Source: Arthrobacter_M sp030063245 (GTDB lineage: Bacteria > Actinomycetota > Actinomycetes > Actinomycetales > Micrococcaceae). Taken from it: a stretch of DNA of 64,000 nt. A model generated the notes under the pieces. The model worked only from the letters and a program-made list of their open reading frames with translations, was not told where the DNA came from and searched no databases. Below, one piece after another: positions 44,741-53,420 of this stretch (the first letter of the stretch is position 1; each line of letters opens with the position of its first letter). Location: the NCBI RefSeq assembly GCF_051131705.1, contig NZ_CP180316.1, positions 558,001-622,000 on the forward strand. The letters run 5' to 3'. The position numbers were made by a program, and so were the translations under genes.

Positions 44741-47119
44741 TTATTTCCCGAACCGCCGCAGCCGCAGCGAGTTCGTGACCACCAATACCGAGCTGGCAGC
44801 CATCGCCGCGCCGGCAATCATCGGATTCAGCAGCCCCAGCGCGGCGACCGGGATGCCGACGGCGTTGTAGAAAAATGCCCAGAAGAGGTTTGTCTTGATG
44901 GTGCCGAGGGTTTTGCGGGACAGCTCGATGGCCTGCGCCACTTGCGCGAGATCATTACCCATCACCGTCAGGTCCGCGGCCTGGATCGCAACATCCGTGC
45001 CGGATCCCATCGCGATCCCCAGATCGGCTTGCGCAAGCGCTGCTGCGTCATTGACTCCGTCCCCGGCCATCGCCACCGTGGCGCCTTCGGCCTGGAGGCG
45101 CTTGACGGCGTCGACCTTCCCTTCCGGCAGCACCCGGGCATAGACATCCTCCGGCGCGATGCCGACGGCGGCGGCCACCTGCGCGGCGGCGGCGGCGTTG
45201 TCTCCGGTGAGCAGGATAGGCCGCAAGCCCAGCGTCTTGAGCCGGGCAATGGCGGCCGCTGATCCGTCCTTGATGGTATCCGCAAGGCTGATGATGCCCT
45301 CCGGGGTTCCGTCCACGGCGACCCAGATGGCGGTGGCGCCCGACTGCTCCTCATTTAGCAGCGTGTCCTGCTGGGCAGGAGTGGTCGCGATCCCATTTTC
45401 GCCAAGCCAACCTGCCCGCCCGGCCACCACGATGTGCCCGTCAACCGCGCCACGGACGCCACCGCCGGGAGCCGACTCGAACCCGGTCACCGCAGCGAGG
45501 CCTGCTGCCGCTCCCGGCGCGGCTGACGGTCCTCCCGCGGCTGCGGCCGCGATGGCGCGGGCGATCGGATGCTCGCTGGCGGCTTCGACAGATCCCGCCA
45601 GATGCAGCACCTCGGCTTCCCCGCGCTGACCCAGCGCGATGGTGCGGGTGACGGCGAGTTTGCCGTGGGTAACGGTGCCGGTCTTATCCAACAGGATGGT
45701 ATCGACCGTGCGAGTGTCTTCCAGAACCTGCGGTCCCTTGATCAGAATACCCAGCTGCGCGCCGCGACCGGTCCCCGTGAGCAGGCCGACCGGCGTGGCC
45801 AGTCCGAGGGCGCAGGGACAGGCGATGACCAGGACGGCGACGGCGGCGGTGAAGGCGCTCTGGATGTCGCCGCTGAGCAGCAGCCACAGGACAAACGTCA
45901 GGATGGCGAGGCCGAGCACGATCGGTACGAAGACGGCGCTGATCCGGTCCGCCAACCGGGCGATCGGTGCCTTGCCGGACTGGGCCTGACTGACCAGACG
46001 TCCCATTTGGGCCAGCGTCGTTTCGCTGCCCACGCGGGTGGCCTTGACCAGCAGCCGTCCGGACGTATTAATCGTGGCGCCGGTGACCGTGTCATCCACG
46101 TCCACGTCGACCGGCATCGATTCGCCGGTGATCAGGGAGGCGTCGACGGCGGAACGGCCCTCGACGACGATGCCATCAGTGGCAATCTTTTCACCTGGCC
46201 GAACTACGAAGATGTCCTCTGCCATGAGCTCTCCGGCCGGAACCTTGACCTCGGCGCCCTCGCGAATCACCGTGGCATCTTTAGCACCCAGACTCAGCAG
46301 GGCCTTGAGCGCGTCGCCGGCCTTCGCCTTGGCCTTCGCCTCCAGATAGCGGCCCAGCAACAGGAAGGTGACCACGATGGAGGCCACCTCAAAATACAGT
46401 TCAGCGTGGGAGCCCATTTCGGGTTGGGCAGTCAGCGCCGGGTCGGCGGCGAGTGTGACGGCCGAAAACAAATACGCGGCCGTCACACCGAGGGAGACCA
46501 AGGTATCCATGGTGGAAGCAAGGTGGCGCGCATTGACGGCGGCTGCGCGGTGGAACGGCCAGGCCGACCAGGTCACCACGGGCAAGGCGAGTACGCCGAC
46601 CACCCACCCCCAGTTGGCGAACTGCAGAGGGGGAAACATGGAAATCAGGAAGACCGGCACGCTCAGCCCTGCGGCCAGGAGCAGCCGTGGCCGCAGCTGC
46701 TCCGCAGCGGTGCGCGCAGGGGTCCCGGCACCTGTTTCCGGTGATCGACCAAGGCCTGTTTTCGGTGACCGACTAAGCCCGCCAGCGGCCGAAACCGGTG
46801 ACCGACCAAGTGCGCCCGCGGCCGCGTGGACATCCGAAGTTGCGCCGCCGTCGTCCGTCGCGCTCGCCCTATGCGGTACGCCCTTGAGCGTGGCCTTGTA
46901 CCCAGTCGCATTCACCGTGTCGACAATCTGCTGATCGGTCAAACCGTCCGGGACGGTGACCCGCGCCGATTCAAGCGGTAGATTCACAGCCGCCGTTACG
47001 CCGTCGAGCTTCCCCAGCTTGCGTTCCACACGGCCGACACAGGAAGCGCAAGTCATGCCCTCGATGTCGAGTTCAATGATCCGCGTCAGCGGTTGGTGAA
47101 GCAGGTTTTCGGTACTCAC
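44741..47119 (-). CDS. copA: Copper-exporting P1B-type ATPase
   Basis: Cu(I) exporter of 792 residues in the cytoplasmic membrane. The N-terminal HMA domain has GMTCASC (Cys24/Cys27). CPC in VIACPCALGLATP is the membrane copper site, DKTGTVTHGK the phosphorylated Asp, SEHPIARAI the HP nucleotide motif and AMAGDGVNDAAALA the hinge. Between the HMA domain and helix 1 lies an odd ~60-residue linker with LGRSP-type repeats. copZ and csoR follow upstream on the same strand. Confidence 0.97.
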   Translation of the reverse strand: MSTENLLHQPLTRIIELDIEGMTCASCVGRVERKLGKLDGVTAAVNLPLESARVTVPDGLTDQQIVDTVNATGYKATLKGVPHRASATDDGGATSDVHAAAGALGRSPVSAAGGLSRSPKTGLGRSPETGAGTPARTAAEQLRPRLLLAAGLSVPVFLISMFPPLQFANWGWVVGVLALPVVTWSAWPFHRAAAVNARHLASTMDTLVSLGVTAAYLFSAVTLAADPALTAQPEMGSHAELYFEVASIVVTFLLLGRYLEAKAKAKAGDALKALLSLGAKDATVIREGAEVKVPAGELMAEDIFVVRPGEKIATDGIVVEGRSAVDASLITGESMPVDVDVDDTVTGATINTSGRLLVKATRVGSETTLAQMGRLVSQAQSGKAPIARLADRISAVFVPIVLGLAILTFVLWLLLSGDIQSAFTAAVAVLVIACPCALGLATPVGLLTGTGRGAQLGILIKGPQVLEDTRTVDTILLDKTGTVTHGKLAVTRTIALGQRGEAEVLHLAGSVEAASEHPIARAIAAAAAGGPSAAPGAAAGLAAVTGFESAPGGGVRGAVDGHIVVAGRAGWLGENGIATTPAQQDTLLNEEQSGATAIWVAVDGTPEGIISLADTIKDGSAAAIARLKTLGLRPILLTGDNAAAAAQVAAAVGIAPEDVYARVLPEGKVDAVKRLQAEGATVAMAGDGVNDAAALAQADLGIAMGSGTDVAIQAADLTVMGNDLAQVAQAIELSRKTLGTIKTNLFWAFFYNAVGIPVAALGLLNPMIAGAAMAASSVLVVTNSLRLRRFGK
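46741..46810. repeat. Short repeats in the CopA linker
   Basis: Three spaced copies of GGTGAtCGACcAAG-like sequence (near 46740-46753, 46764-46777 and 46797-46810) encode LGRSP or LSRSP units in the linker of the copper ATPase. The copies differ by a few bases and the spacing is irregular, so this is a degenerate repeat. Confidence 0.6.
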
Positions 47120-47170
47120 AGGGCATCCTTCGGCAGTGGTGGCAAGTGCGCGACTGGGTGAAGCAGTTGG

Positions 47171-47401
47171 TTACGCCTCGTTGGCGACGACCAGGTACCC
47201 GGCCTCGGCGACAGCTTCGCTGATTTCTTGCGGTGAAATGGTCAAATGAGACGTCACGGTGGCGGTGGAAATCCCGCCTGCCGTCAGATCAACGCTGACG
47301 TCTTCGACGCCCTTGAGGGACTTGAGTTCTTCGGTGACCGCCGAGACGCAGTGCCCGCAGGTCATGCCGGAAATGCTGACGGTGGTGGTGATGGCGTTCA
47401 T
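47171..47401 (-). CDS. copZ: Copper chaperone, HMA domain (CopZ)
   Basis: Small cytosolic Cu(I) carrier of 76 residues made of one heavy-metal-associated domain. GMTCGHC (Cys15/Cys18) binds copper, and the beta-alpha-beta-beta-alpha-beta pattern is complete. It lies between csoR and copA on the same strand and would hand copper to the ATPase. ATG at 47401 follows AAGGAACC. Confidence 0.95.
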   Translation of the reverse strand: MNAITTTVSISGMTCGHCVSAVTEELKSLKGVEDVSVDLTAGGISTATVTSHLTISPQEISEAVAEAGYLVVANEA

Positions 47402-47444
47402 GATGGTTCCTTCTTGCCGGTATTCATCGGTGTTACTGGTAGCG

Positions 47445-47780
47445 CTAGCGCAAAAGGCGGCCGATCGCGTCGGTGGCTTCCTTGACCTTTGCCTGGACAA
47501 TCTCCGGGTCCCCGGCTTTGTCCGATTCGGCGGCCGCGCCCACGACGCAATGAGCTATGTGGTCTTCGATCAAACCAAGGCTCAATGCGTGAAGCGCTTT
47601 ATTAATTGCCGCCACCTGAGTGAGGATGTCGATGCAATATTTGTCCTCATCCACCATGCGGGCGATTCCGCGGACCTGCCCTTCAATCCGCTTTAGCCGG
47701 CGCAGGTACGCATCCTTGTCGGTGGTGTAGCCGTGGTCGAGGTGTTGGTCGACCGTCTCGCTCGTGGTGGTGTCGCTCAT
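47445..47780 (-). CDS. csoR: Copper-sensing repressor CsoR
   Basis: All-helical repressor of 111 residues. AYLRRLKRIEGQVRGIARMV is the DNA-contacting first helix (two parts, AYLRRLKR and IEGQVRGIARMV). Cys49, His74 and Cys78 form the C-H-C copper site with the same spacing as in M. tuberculosis CsoR (25 and 4 residues apart). It is the first gene of the csoR-copZ-copA operon and its own operator lies about 30 bases before the start. Cu(I) binding releases the DNA. Confidence 0.96.
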   Translation of the reverse strand: MSDTTTSETVDQHLDHGYTTDKDAYLRRLKRIEGQVRGIARMVDEDKYCIDILTQVAAINKALHALSLGLIEDHIAHCVVGAAAESDKAGDPEIVQAKVKEATDAIGRLLR

Positions 47781-47811
47781 GATGGTTCCTTCCCTGAACT
47801 CTGCTTCGAGA

Positions 47812-47832
47812 ATATACCCCCAGAGGGTATAT
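47812..47832. promoter_or_regulatory. CsoR operator in front of csoR-copZ-copA
   Basis: ATATACCC-CCAGA-GGGTATAT is a perfect inverted repeat with 8-base arms, matching known CsoR boxes (TACCC-N5-GGGTA core). It is placed just upstream of csoR. Confidence 0.88.
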
Positions 47833-47918
47833 GTCGAGAGGGTGCGTCGAGGGGCCACATGTCTTAGGGTTTTATCTCAGACGCCCATGCGTTCTAAGCG
47901 AAAGGAGGCTTTGCCGTG

Positions 47919-47996
47919 ATGTCCGTTGTTCGGCGCTTCTCTCGCTGCCCGAGCCCATGGCTTAGCTGGGCGAGAAGCGCCTCCACTCTCTTGTGA
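47919..47996 (+). CDS. Possible leader peptide (25 codons) before the acetyltransferase
   Basis: A short ORF with start ATG at 47919 (or GTG at 47916), stop TGA at 47994-47996, preceded by AAAGGAGG, an ideal ribosome-binding site at 7-10 bases. The peptide is Arg/Ser/Trp-rich, with FSRCPSPWLSWARS in the middle. It ends 13 bases before the GNAT gene start. Its codons span a hairpin, an arrangement seen in translational attenuators. No database family is evident. Confidence 0.45.
   Translation: MSVVRRFSRCPSPWLSWARSASTLL
47932..47982 (+). promoter_or_regulatory. Long hairpin in the GNAT gene leader
   Basis: GGCGCTTCTC-TCGC near the 5' side pairs with GCGAGAAGCGCC at 47971-47982 with a 2-base bulge and a loop of about 24 bases. 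The hairpin lies inside the 25-codon leader ORF and ends 13 bases before GAAGGA, the ribosome-binding site of the GNAT gene. Its placement would let leader translation influence access to the downstream site. Confidence 0.5.
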
Positions 47997-48009
47997 AGGA
48001 CGCTTTCCT

Positions 48010-48939
48010 ATGTTTCGATCTTCGAACAGTGCCGACCTCGACACCATTTTGACTTTTGCTAATGCCGAGCCCGTGGGGTGGACTGATGCCGGGCGGTACC
48101 GGCGCGAACTGGCTACGAATAACTACCGCGATCATTGGACTTGGATCGCAGAGGCCAGCGGATACCCAATGGCTCGGGCGATTTGGTGGGCACCTTCCGG
48201 AGCAGACCATCCTGTTGCACTTGATTGTCTGCTGGTAAAGCCTTCCGTCAATCAACCCGAGGAGCTCGCTGCAGGCCTGCTCAAAGCGGGACATGAAGCC
48301 TTCAAGGCAGCGGGGGCGACGACGTTGCCTGACTATACAATCGACGTTGCCGTTGGGTGGCACGAGGATCCGAGGGCGATGGAAGCCGTAGCGTGGCGCC
48401 GCCGCGCCGCTGAATGCGCCGGGCTGGAGAGTTTTATTGAGCGGGTGAATTTCGAATGGACTCCCGGGACAGTCCTGCCTGTTCCCGTACACGATTTGGA
48501 CTACAGGACAGGAACTGACCAGGAGTTTAAGACCGCCTTTGCCCGCGCAGCCGAAGGTAGTCTGGATGCCCAGACCAAGAACAATCTGGCCATCATGGGA
48601 CCGCACGGACAAGCGCAGGACGATCTGGAATTCTATCTCTCCCTGCCGGGCGAGAGGGCGGCCTGGCGACTGGCGTTTGTACCATCCGGGACTCCCATCG
48701 GGTTCATCATCCCGACACGCACCGCCTACGATGCGAGCGTGAGCTACGTCGGGGTCTATCCGGACCAGCGCGGCCACGGATACATCCATGAGCTGCTGGG
48801 CGAAATTACCCGTGTGCATGCAGCTTCGGGTGTCCCACGGATTGTAGGGACTACGGATTTGGACAATGCACCGATGCTGGCTGCGTTCGAGCGGGCGGGC
48901 TATTGCATTATCAAGCGGCGCTTGGTGCTGACCGCTTAA
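48010..48939 (+). CDS. GNAT-family N-acetyltransferase (probable tandem domain)
   Basis: Acetyl-CoA-dependent transferase of 309 residues. The C-terminal half has YVGVYPDQRGHGYIHELLGE, the Q/RxxGxG/A acetyl-CoA pocket, and ends LDNAPMLAAFERAGY, the usual GNAT last strand. The N-terminal half is probably a degenerate second GNAT domain, as in mycothiol synthase-like proteins. ATG at 48010 follows GAAGGA at about 8 bases. The substrate is unknown. About 230 bases downstream contain no gene. Confidence 0.85.
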   Translation: MFRSSNSADLDTILTFANAEPVGWTDAGRYRRELATNNYRDHWTWIAEASGYPMARAIWWAPSGADHPVALDCLLVKPSVNQPEELAAGLLKAGHEAFKAAGATTLPDYTIDVAVGWHEDPRAMEAVAWRRRAAECAGLESFIERVNFEWTPGTVLPVPVHDLDYRTGTDQEFKTAFARAAEGSLDAQTKNNLAIMGPHGQAQDDLEFYLSLPGERAAWRLAFVPSGTPIGFIIPTRTAYDASVSYVGVYPDQRGHGYIHELLGEITRVHAASGVPRIVGTTDLDNAPMLAAFERAGYCIIKRRLVLTA

Positions 48940-49173
48940 GATACTGCTGGCCGGTCCGTAGGGCTGGATGGCGACGGCGGCGATCATTCCCGTTTATGCA
49001 GTCTCCTCCGTCGCCGCTTGGCTTCGGAAGACTGGGCGGCGATCCGATATCTGGGTCTGTTCCGGGCGCTGATTTAGCGTGGCCGGCGTTGCTTGACCAC
49101 TGAAAGCGGATGGTTGCCGTCGTTAGGAGAGATGACTCTTGCTTCCATACGGAAACCTGCCGAGAATACAGTC

Positions 49174-49551
49174 ATGACCAGTCGACTTGCCACGATAGCC
49201 ATTGATGCCCAAGACCTACGGAAGGTCGCCGACTTTTGGTGCGCTGTGCTGGGCTGGAAGAGCACGGACGAAGATCCGGGCGGCATCAGCATCGCGCCCA
49301 TGGACGGAAGTGGGCCAACAATCGATGTCCTTCAAGTTCCTGAGGGCAAGGGCGGGAAAAACCGCCTGCACTTTGACCTTCGCGCGGACGGTACGACGAC
49401 GTCCGAGGAGCTGGACAGGCTGCTTGCGCTGGGAGCCAGCCGGGCCGACGTCGGCCAGGGCCCGGATGTGAGTTGGGTGGTGCTGGCAGATCCAGAAGGA
49501 AATGAATTCTGTTTATTGTCCCGCACCGTTCAGGACCTTAAGCTTCGCTAA
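49174..49551 (+). CDS. VOC-family (glyoxalase-like) protein
   Basis: Protein of 125 residues of the vicinal-oxygen-chelate fold: ATIAIDAQDLRKVADFWCAVLGW begins the first beta-alpha-beta-beta-beta unit (in two parts around DLRKVADFW) and DPEGNEFCLL ends the second. His in LHFDLRADG and Glu in GNEFC are the usual metal ligands. ATG at 49174 is preferred since it starts at the conserved core; an ATG at 49132 would add 14 residues. Substrate unknown. Confidence 0.83.
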   Translation: MTSRLATIAIDAQDLRKVADFWCAVLGWKSTDEDPGGISIAPMDGSGPTIDVLQVPEGKGGKNRLHFDLRADGTTTSEELDRLLALGASRADVGQGPDVSWVVLADPEGNEFCLLSRTVQDLKLR

Positions 49552-49695
49552 TTGCGGGCTGGTTCCCGCGCCGTGACGGCTACCGCCGCCGTCGACAATG
49601 TCCAAATTGGCAGGTGAGCTCTGCCGTAACGACCCGGCGAAAAGTGCCCTTCAGACGGCGCCAACATGCGACTGCCGGACACAGCACCCGGAATG

Positions 49696-51039
49696 CTAGT
49701 ACGGCACCTCGAAGATTTGCCGGCGCAGCTCCTCGGAAGCAGCCGCGGGCCTGACCAGCCGTTTCAGAAAGGCAGTATCCACGGTTTCCAAGCACCAGTG
49801 AAGCAGCAGCGAGCGCATCCGTTCCAGCACGTCGTCGAACCTTCCTTCGACGGCGAGGTTCCGTCGTTCCCCGGGGTCAGCCTCGAGGTCGAAAAGCTGT
49901 TCACGCCATTTGCCCCAGTTATATACGGCGTATTTGTAACGGCCGTGGATCACTGCCCGGCCCGTCGTCGCAGGTTCGCTGCCGCCGTCGAACTTGGTTT
50001 CGATGAACACGGGGCGGGCGTCAGGGGCCAGCACGCTCGACCCGTCCAGACCAGGGGGAGCGGCTATGCCTGCCGCCTCGCACAGGGTGGGCAGCAGACC
50101 CAGCACCGCGGCGACCGGGGTATCGATGCGTCCGGCTGGCCGGTCAGGAACGCGCAGCAGGAACGGGACTCGGATACACTCCTCGAAGAGGGCCGATTTT
50201 TGGTTCCAGCCGTGCGAGGAGTCCCCGTCGCCGTGGTCGCTAATGAAGACGACGATGGTGTTCCCGGGCTCAGAATCCACGGCACTGAGCAGAGTGTTGA
50301 TCCGTTCGTCTACCCTGGACACCAGTTGTGCATATACATCACGGTAGCGGCGCCAATCCTCGGCTGTGTATGCTGTCGTGCCATACTTGGCGGCAGCCGC
50401 GGCGTATTCCTCCTGCGGCGCCTGCGCGGCGAACGGGGCGCGGGGGAAGTTTTCCGGCAGCGGAGGGCAATCATCCAACGGCGACGCCGCAACATCACCG
50501 TAGGGGAGTGGCTGAAGCCGAGCGTGCTCGCAGATGGTGTGCGGATCGTCAAAGGAAGCGACCAATAGAAACGGCTTCGAGGACCGGCGCGTTGCCAGCC
50601 ACTGCGTGCAGGATCTGACCAGTCCTTCGTCACCGAAATCGTGGATGGGCGCGAAGCCGTCGGAGGCTTGCGCGCTGGCTTGGCGTGCGTGCCATTTCCC
50701 GGCGTAGGCACAATCGAAGCCGTGTTCGGCGAACCAGTGCCCCAGGCTGTGTGGGCCACGGCCGGGCTCGTCCTCGTTCCGGTCTGCGTCTGAGAGGAAT
50801 TCGCGCCCGTTGCCGTCGATCCCCAGCCGGTGCGGGTACTTTGCCGTCAGCATGGAACTACGGGCGGGGACGCAGAGCGGAAAGCTGGTGTAGGCACGGG
50901 TGTACCTGGTGGAGTCGGCGCCGAGGCGGTCCAGCGCGGGGGTGGAAAAGTGTTCATGTTCTCCCGCCTCCTTGCCGAGCACGTGCGCTGCGAACTGATC
51001 GGCCATGATCAGCAGGATGTTGGGCAGGTCCTCAGGCAT
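49696..51039 (-). CDS. Sulfatase (type I, Cys-type)
   Basis: Arylsulfatase-family hydrolase of 447 residues. NILLIMADQ carries the metal-binding Asp, PLCVPARSSMLTAKYPHR contains the CxPxR motif whose Cys (about 56) becomes formylglycine, and FISDHGDGDSSHG has the second metal site. It has no signal peptide or lipobox, so it probably acts in the cytosol on imported sugars. It overlaps the next gene by 8 bases in the ABC-transporter operon. No formylglycine-generating enzyme lies in the window. Confidence 0.92.
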   Translation of the reverse strand: MPEDLPNILLIMADQFAAHVLGKEAGEHEHFSTPALDRLGADSTRYTRAYTSFPLCVPARSSMLTAKYPHRLGIDGNGREFLSDADRNEDEPGRGPHSLGHWFAEHGFDCAYAGKWHARQASAQASDGFAPIHDFGDEGLVRSCTQWLATRRSSKPFLLVASFDDPHTICEHARLQPLPYGDVAASPLDDCPPLPENFPRAPFAAQAPQEEYAAAAAKYGTTAYTAEDWRRYRDVYAQLVSRVDERINTLLSAVDSEPGNTIVVFISDHGDGDSSHGWNQKSALFEECIRVPFLLRVPDRPAGRIDTPVAAVLGLLPTLCEAAGIAAPPGLDGSSVLAPDARPVFIETKFDGGSEPATTGRAVIHGRYKYAVYNWGKWREQLFDLEADPGERRNLAVEGRFDDVLERMRSLLLHWCLETVDTAFLKRLVRPAAASEELRRQIFEVPY

Positions 51040-52450
51040 TGGCCAGCTCCTTTAATGCACTAAGGCCCATCCAATCGTCCCCGGCGGTTTGCAGTTCAGC
51101 AACCAATCGGGCAGCCCACAAACTGTTCACATCTGGGTCCAGTACCGGGACCAGTTCATAGGGATCCTTGCGCAGGTCATAGCACTCGGTTACCAGCCCA
51201 TCGCCCGCGGACAGCCGGGCAATGAACTTGTTGGTGCTGGTCCGCAGGCCGCGGATGTCCTGGTCGGTGGGATGCAACGGATAACAGTAATAGGTTGCCG
51301 CGGCCTCCGTGTCCGGTTCCGCCGCACCCAGCAGCACCGGGGCCAGATTAGTGCCGCGCATTTGCACGGGTTTGGAATCTGCAAAACCGGTCAGGCCCAG
51401 CAGCGTGGGCGCGATGTCCAGCGAACAGAACAGTGCCGGCTGCTGGCCGGGAGCAATATGCCCCGGCCAGCGGATGAGGCAGGGCAACCGCATGGACTCC
51501 TCATAAGGGACGTTCTTGTACAGCAGGTTGTGGCTGCCCATCTGCTGGCCGTGGTCTGAGGTGAAGACCACTATGGTGTCTCGGGCCAGATCCAGTTCCG
51601 CCAACGCATCCAGCAGCCTGCCCACCTGTTCGTCGATGGCCGTCACTGCTGCGTAATACAGCGGGGCAATGGCGGCAGCCTCCCGGCCAATGGAGGAGGC
51701 GAGGTCCACGTTGGGCCGGTTCAGCAGCTGTCCGGCCGGCAGGGCCGCATAGTCCGTGGCGTAGCCGGGCGGCAGTTCATCGAACGGCTGGTGCGGTGGA
51801 TTGAAGGAAACGGCCAGGGCGAAGGGGGCCGCCCCGGCCCTGGCCCCGGCCAGGAATTCCAGCGCCACGTCCGTTTCGTGCGCAGCGGACCACCGGTTGA
51901 TGTTGGTCCGCCGCTCCCGCGGCGCGTTCCCCACCCAGTAATGCGGGGTCAGGTGCTGGTCATTGCAGCCGTACGAATGCCAGAACTCGAAGCCAAAGCG
52001 GTGGCTGGGCGGCGAGTAGGCGTCCCAGTACCTGCCGTCCTCCAGCGGACCCCGGCCATGAATGGCGTCCGCGGCCGTCGGCGCCGCAAGGTGCCACTTG
52101 CCGATATACCCCGTGCGGTAGCCGCCGTCCCGCAGCACCTGCGCCCAGCTGGGCGCCCCGGGGCGCAGCCCCACCTCGGGGGCGGTCCCGGAATTAACGT
52201 TCAGCGGAACGTGGTTTTCGTGCGGCGGCTGTCCGGTCACCAGCATGGCCCGGTGTGGGCTGCAGACGGGGTAGTTGCTGACCGCGTTGGTCAGCACGGC
52301 GGACTGTGCCGCGAGCGCATCCAGGGCTGGTGTCCGCACGGGATCCCCGTCCGGTTCCAGGCACATGGCCCGGAACTGGTCGGAGATAATAAACAGCACG
52401 CTGGGCCGACGGAGGCCAGGAGATGCCGTTCCCCGCCAGCCCAGCGTCAC
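51032..52450 (-). CDS. Sulfatase (type I, Cys-type), second copy
   Basis: Sulfatase of 472 residues, only distantly related to its neighbour. PSVLFIISDQFRAMC opens the fold with the metal Asp, NYPVCSPHRAMLVTGQPP holds the CxPxR motif (Cys about 63) and VFTSDHGQQMGSH the second metal site. GTG at 52450 overlaps the permease stop by four bases. No signal peptide is present. Different substrate position or linkage from the first sulfatase is likely. Confidence 0.92.
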   Translation of the reverse strand: MTLGWRGTASPGLRRPSVLFIISDQFRAMCLEPDGDPVRTPALDALAAQSAVLTNAVSNYPVCSPHRAMLVTGQPPHENHVPLNVNSGTAPEVGLRPGAPSWAQVLRDGGYRTGYIGKWHLAAPTAADAIHGRGPLEDGRYWDAYSPPSHRFGFEFWHSYGCNDQHLTPHYWVGNAPRERRTNINRWSAAHETDVALEFLAGARAGAAPFALAVSFNPPHQPFDELPPGYATDYAALPAGQLLNRPNVDLASSIGREAAAIAPLYYAAVTAIDEQVGRLLDALAELDLARDTIVVFTSDHGQQMGSHNLLYKNVPYEESMRLPCLIRWPGHIAPGQQPALFCSLDIAPTLLGLTGFADSKPVQMRGTNLAPVLLGAAEPDTEAAATYYCYPLHPTDQDIRGLRTSTNKFIARLSAGDGLVTECYDLRKDPYELVPVLDPDVNSLWAARLVAELQTAGDDWMGLSALKELANA

Positions 52451-53412
52451 TTGCCCATCCCCAGGGTCAGGCCCTCGGTGAGGCGCCGGCCCAGCCAAAT
52501 GTAGATAATCAGCATCGGCAGGACCACAATGCACAGTCCCGCAAAGAGACCACCCCAGTCTGCCCCGGAGTAGGTTTGCTGCTGCACGAAAGAGATCAGC
52601 GCTACCGGCAGGGTGTACTTTTCGGTGGACTGGATCAGAGTCAGGGCCAGCAAAGTCTCGTTCCAATGCGAAATCACCTCCAGCACAAACGCGGTGAGGA
52701 TGCCGCCCTTGGCCAGCGGCAACGTGATCCGCACAAACGTCCGCAGTGCCGAAGCACCATCCAGCGCGGCCGCCTCCTCCATTTCCAGCGGCAGCGAACG
52801 GAAAAAGGCCGTCAGCAGGAACACGGTGAACGGCATCGAGACGCCTATGTACACCAGGTTCAATCCGATCAGGCTGTCCGTCAGGTACACCTGGTTCAGC
52901 ATCACGAACAGCGGAATCAGGATCACCTGCGCCGGGATGCCAAGACCCAGAATGAAGTACATGGTCAGCCCCTGCGTGAAGCGTCCCGCCACCCGGCTGA
53001 GGTAGTAAGCTGCGGGAGCTGCCAGCGCCACGGTAAGCAGGGACGACACCCCTGTGGTGATGACGCTGTTGAAGGTGGCGGTGGCGAAGTCGCCCACCGT
53101 CCAGGCGCGGACGAAGTTATCCGGTGCCAGTGACGTTGGCAGTCCCCACGGATCGCTGAGAATGGAGCGGGTGTCCCGGAAGGCCTGCATCAGCATCCAC
53201 AACAGCATCACAATGCTCAGGGCCACGATCAGCCAGAGCACCACTATGCCGACGGTTCGCAGCGGACTGCGGTCCGCGCGCAGGGCAGGGCTGCTGGCGG
53301 TGCCGCTGGCACTTTTCCGCGGGCGCTTCGGTGGTCCCGATTCTCCGGTGGCCGCAGTCTTGGCACTGCGGCGCATTGTTGTACGGGAGGCGGGTTTGTT
53401 CAGAGTAGACAT
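52447..53412 (-). CDS. Carbohydrate ABC transporter permease (MalG-like)
   Basis: Inner-membrane importer subunit of 321 residues with six helices. The Lys/Arg/Ser-rich N-terminus (about 1-45) is followed by the BPD_transp_1 domain with EEAAALDGASALRTFVRITLPLAKGG, the EAA loop (EEAAALDGA near 200) that docks the ATPase. The ATPase gene is not in the operon; as in many actinobacteria a shared MsiK-type ATPase could serve. Confidence 0.93.
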   Translation of the reverse strand: MSTLNKPASRTTMRRSAKTAATGESGPPKRPRKSASGTASSPALRADRSPLRTVGIVVLWLIVALSIVMLLWMLMQAFRDTRSILSDPWGLPTSLAPDNFVRAWTVGDFATATFNSVITTGVSSLLTVALAAPAAYYLSRVAGRFTQGLTMYFILGLGIPAQVILIPLFVMLNQVYLTDSLIGLNLVYIGVSMPFTVFLLTAFFRSLPLEMEEAAALDGASALRTFVRITLPLAKGGILTAFVLEVISHWNETLLALTLIQSTEKYTLPVALISFVQQQTYSGADWGGLFAGLCIVVLPMLIIYIWLGRRLTEGLTLGMGK

Positions 53413-53420
53413 GGCTGCTC

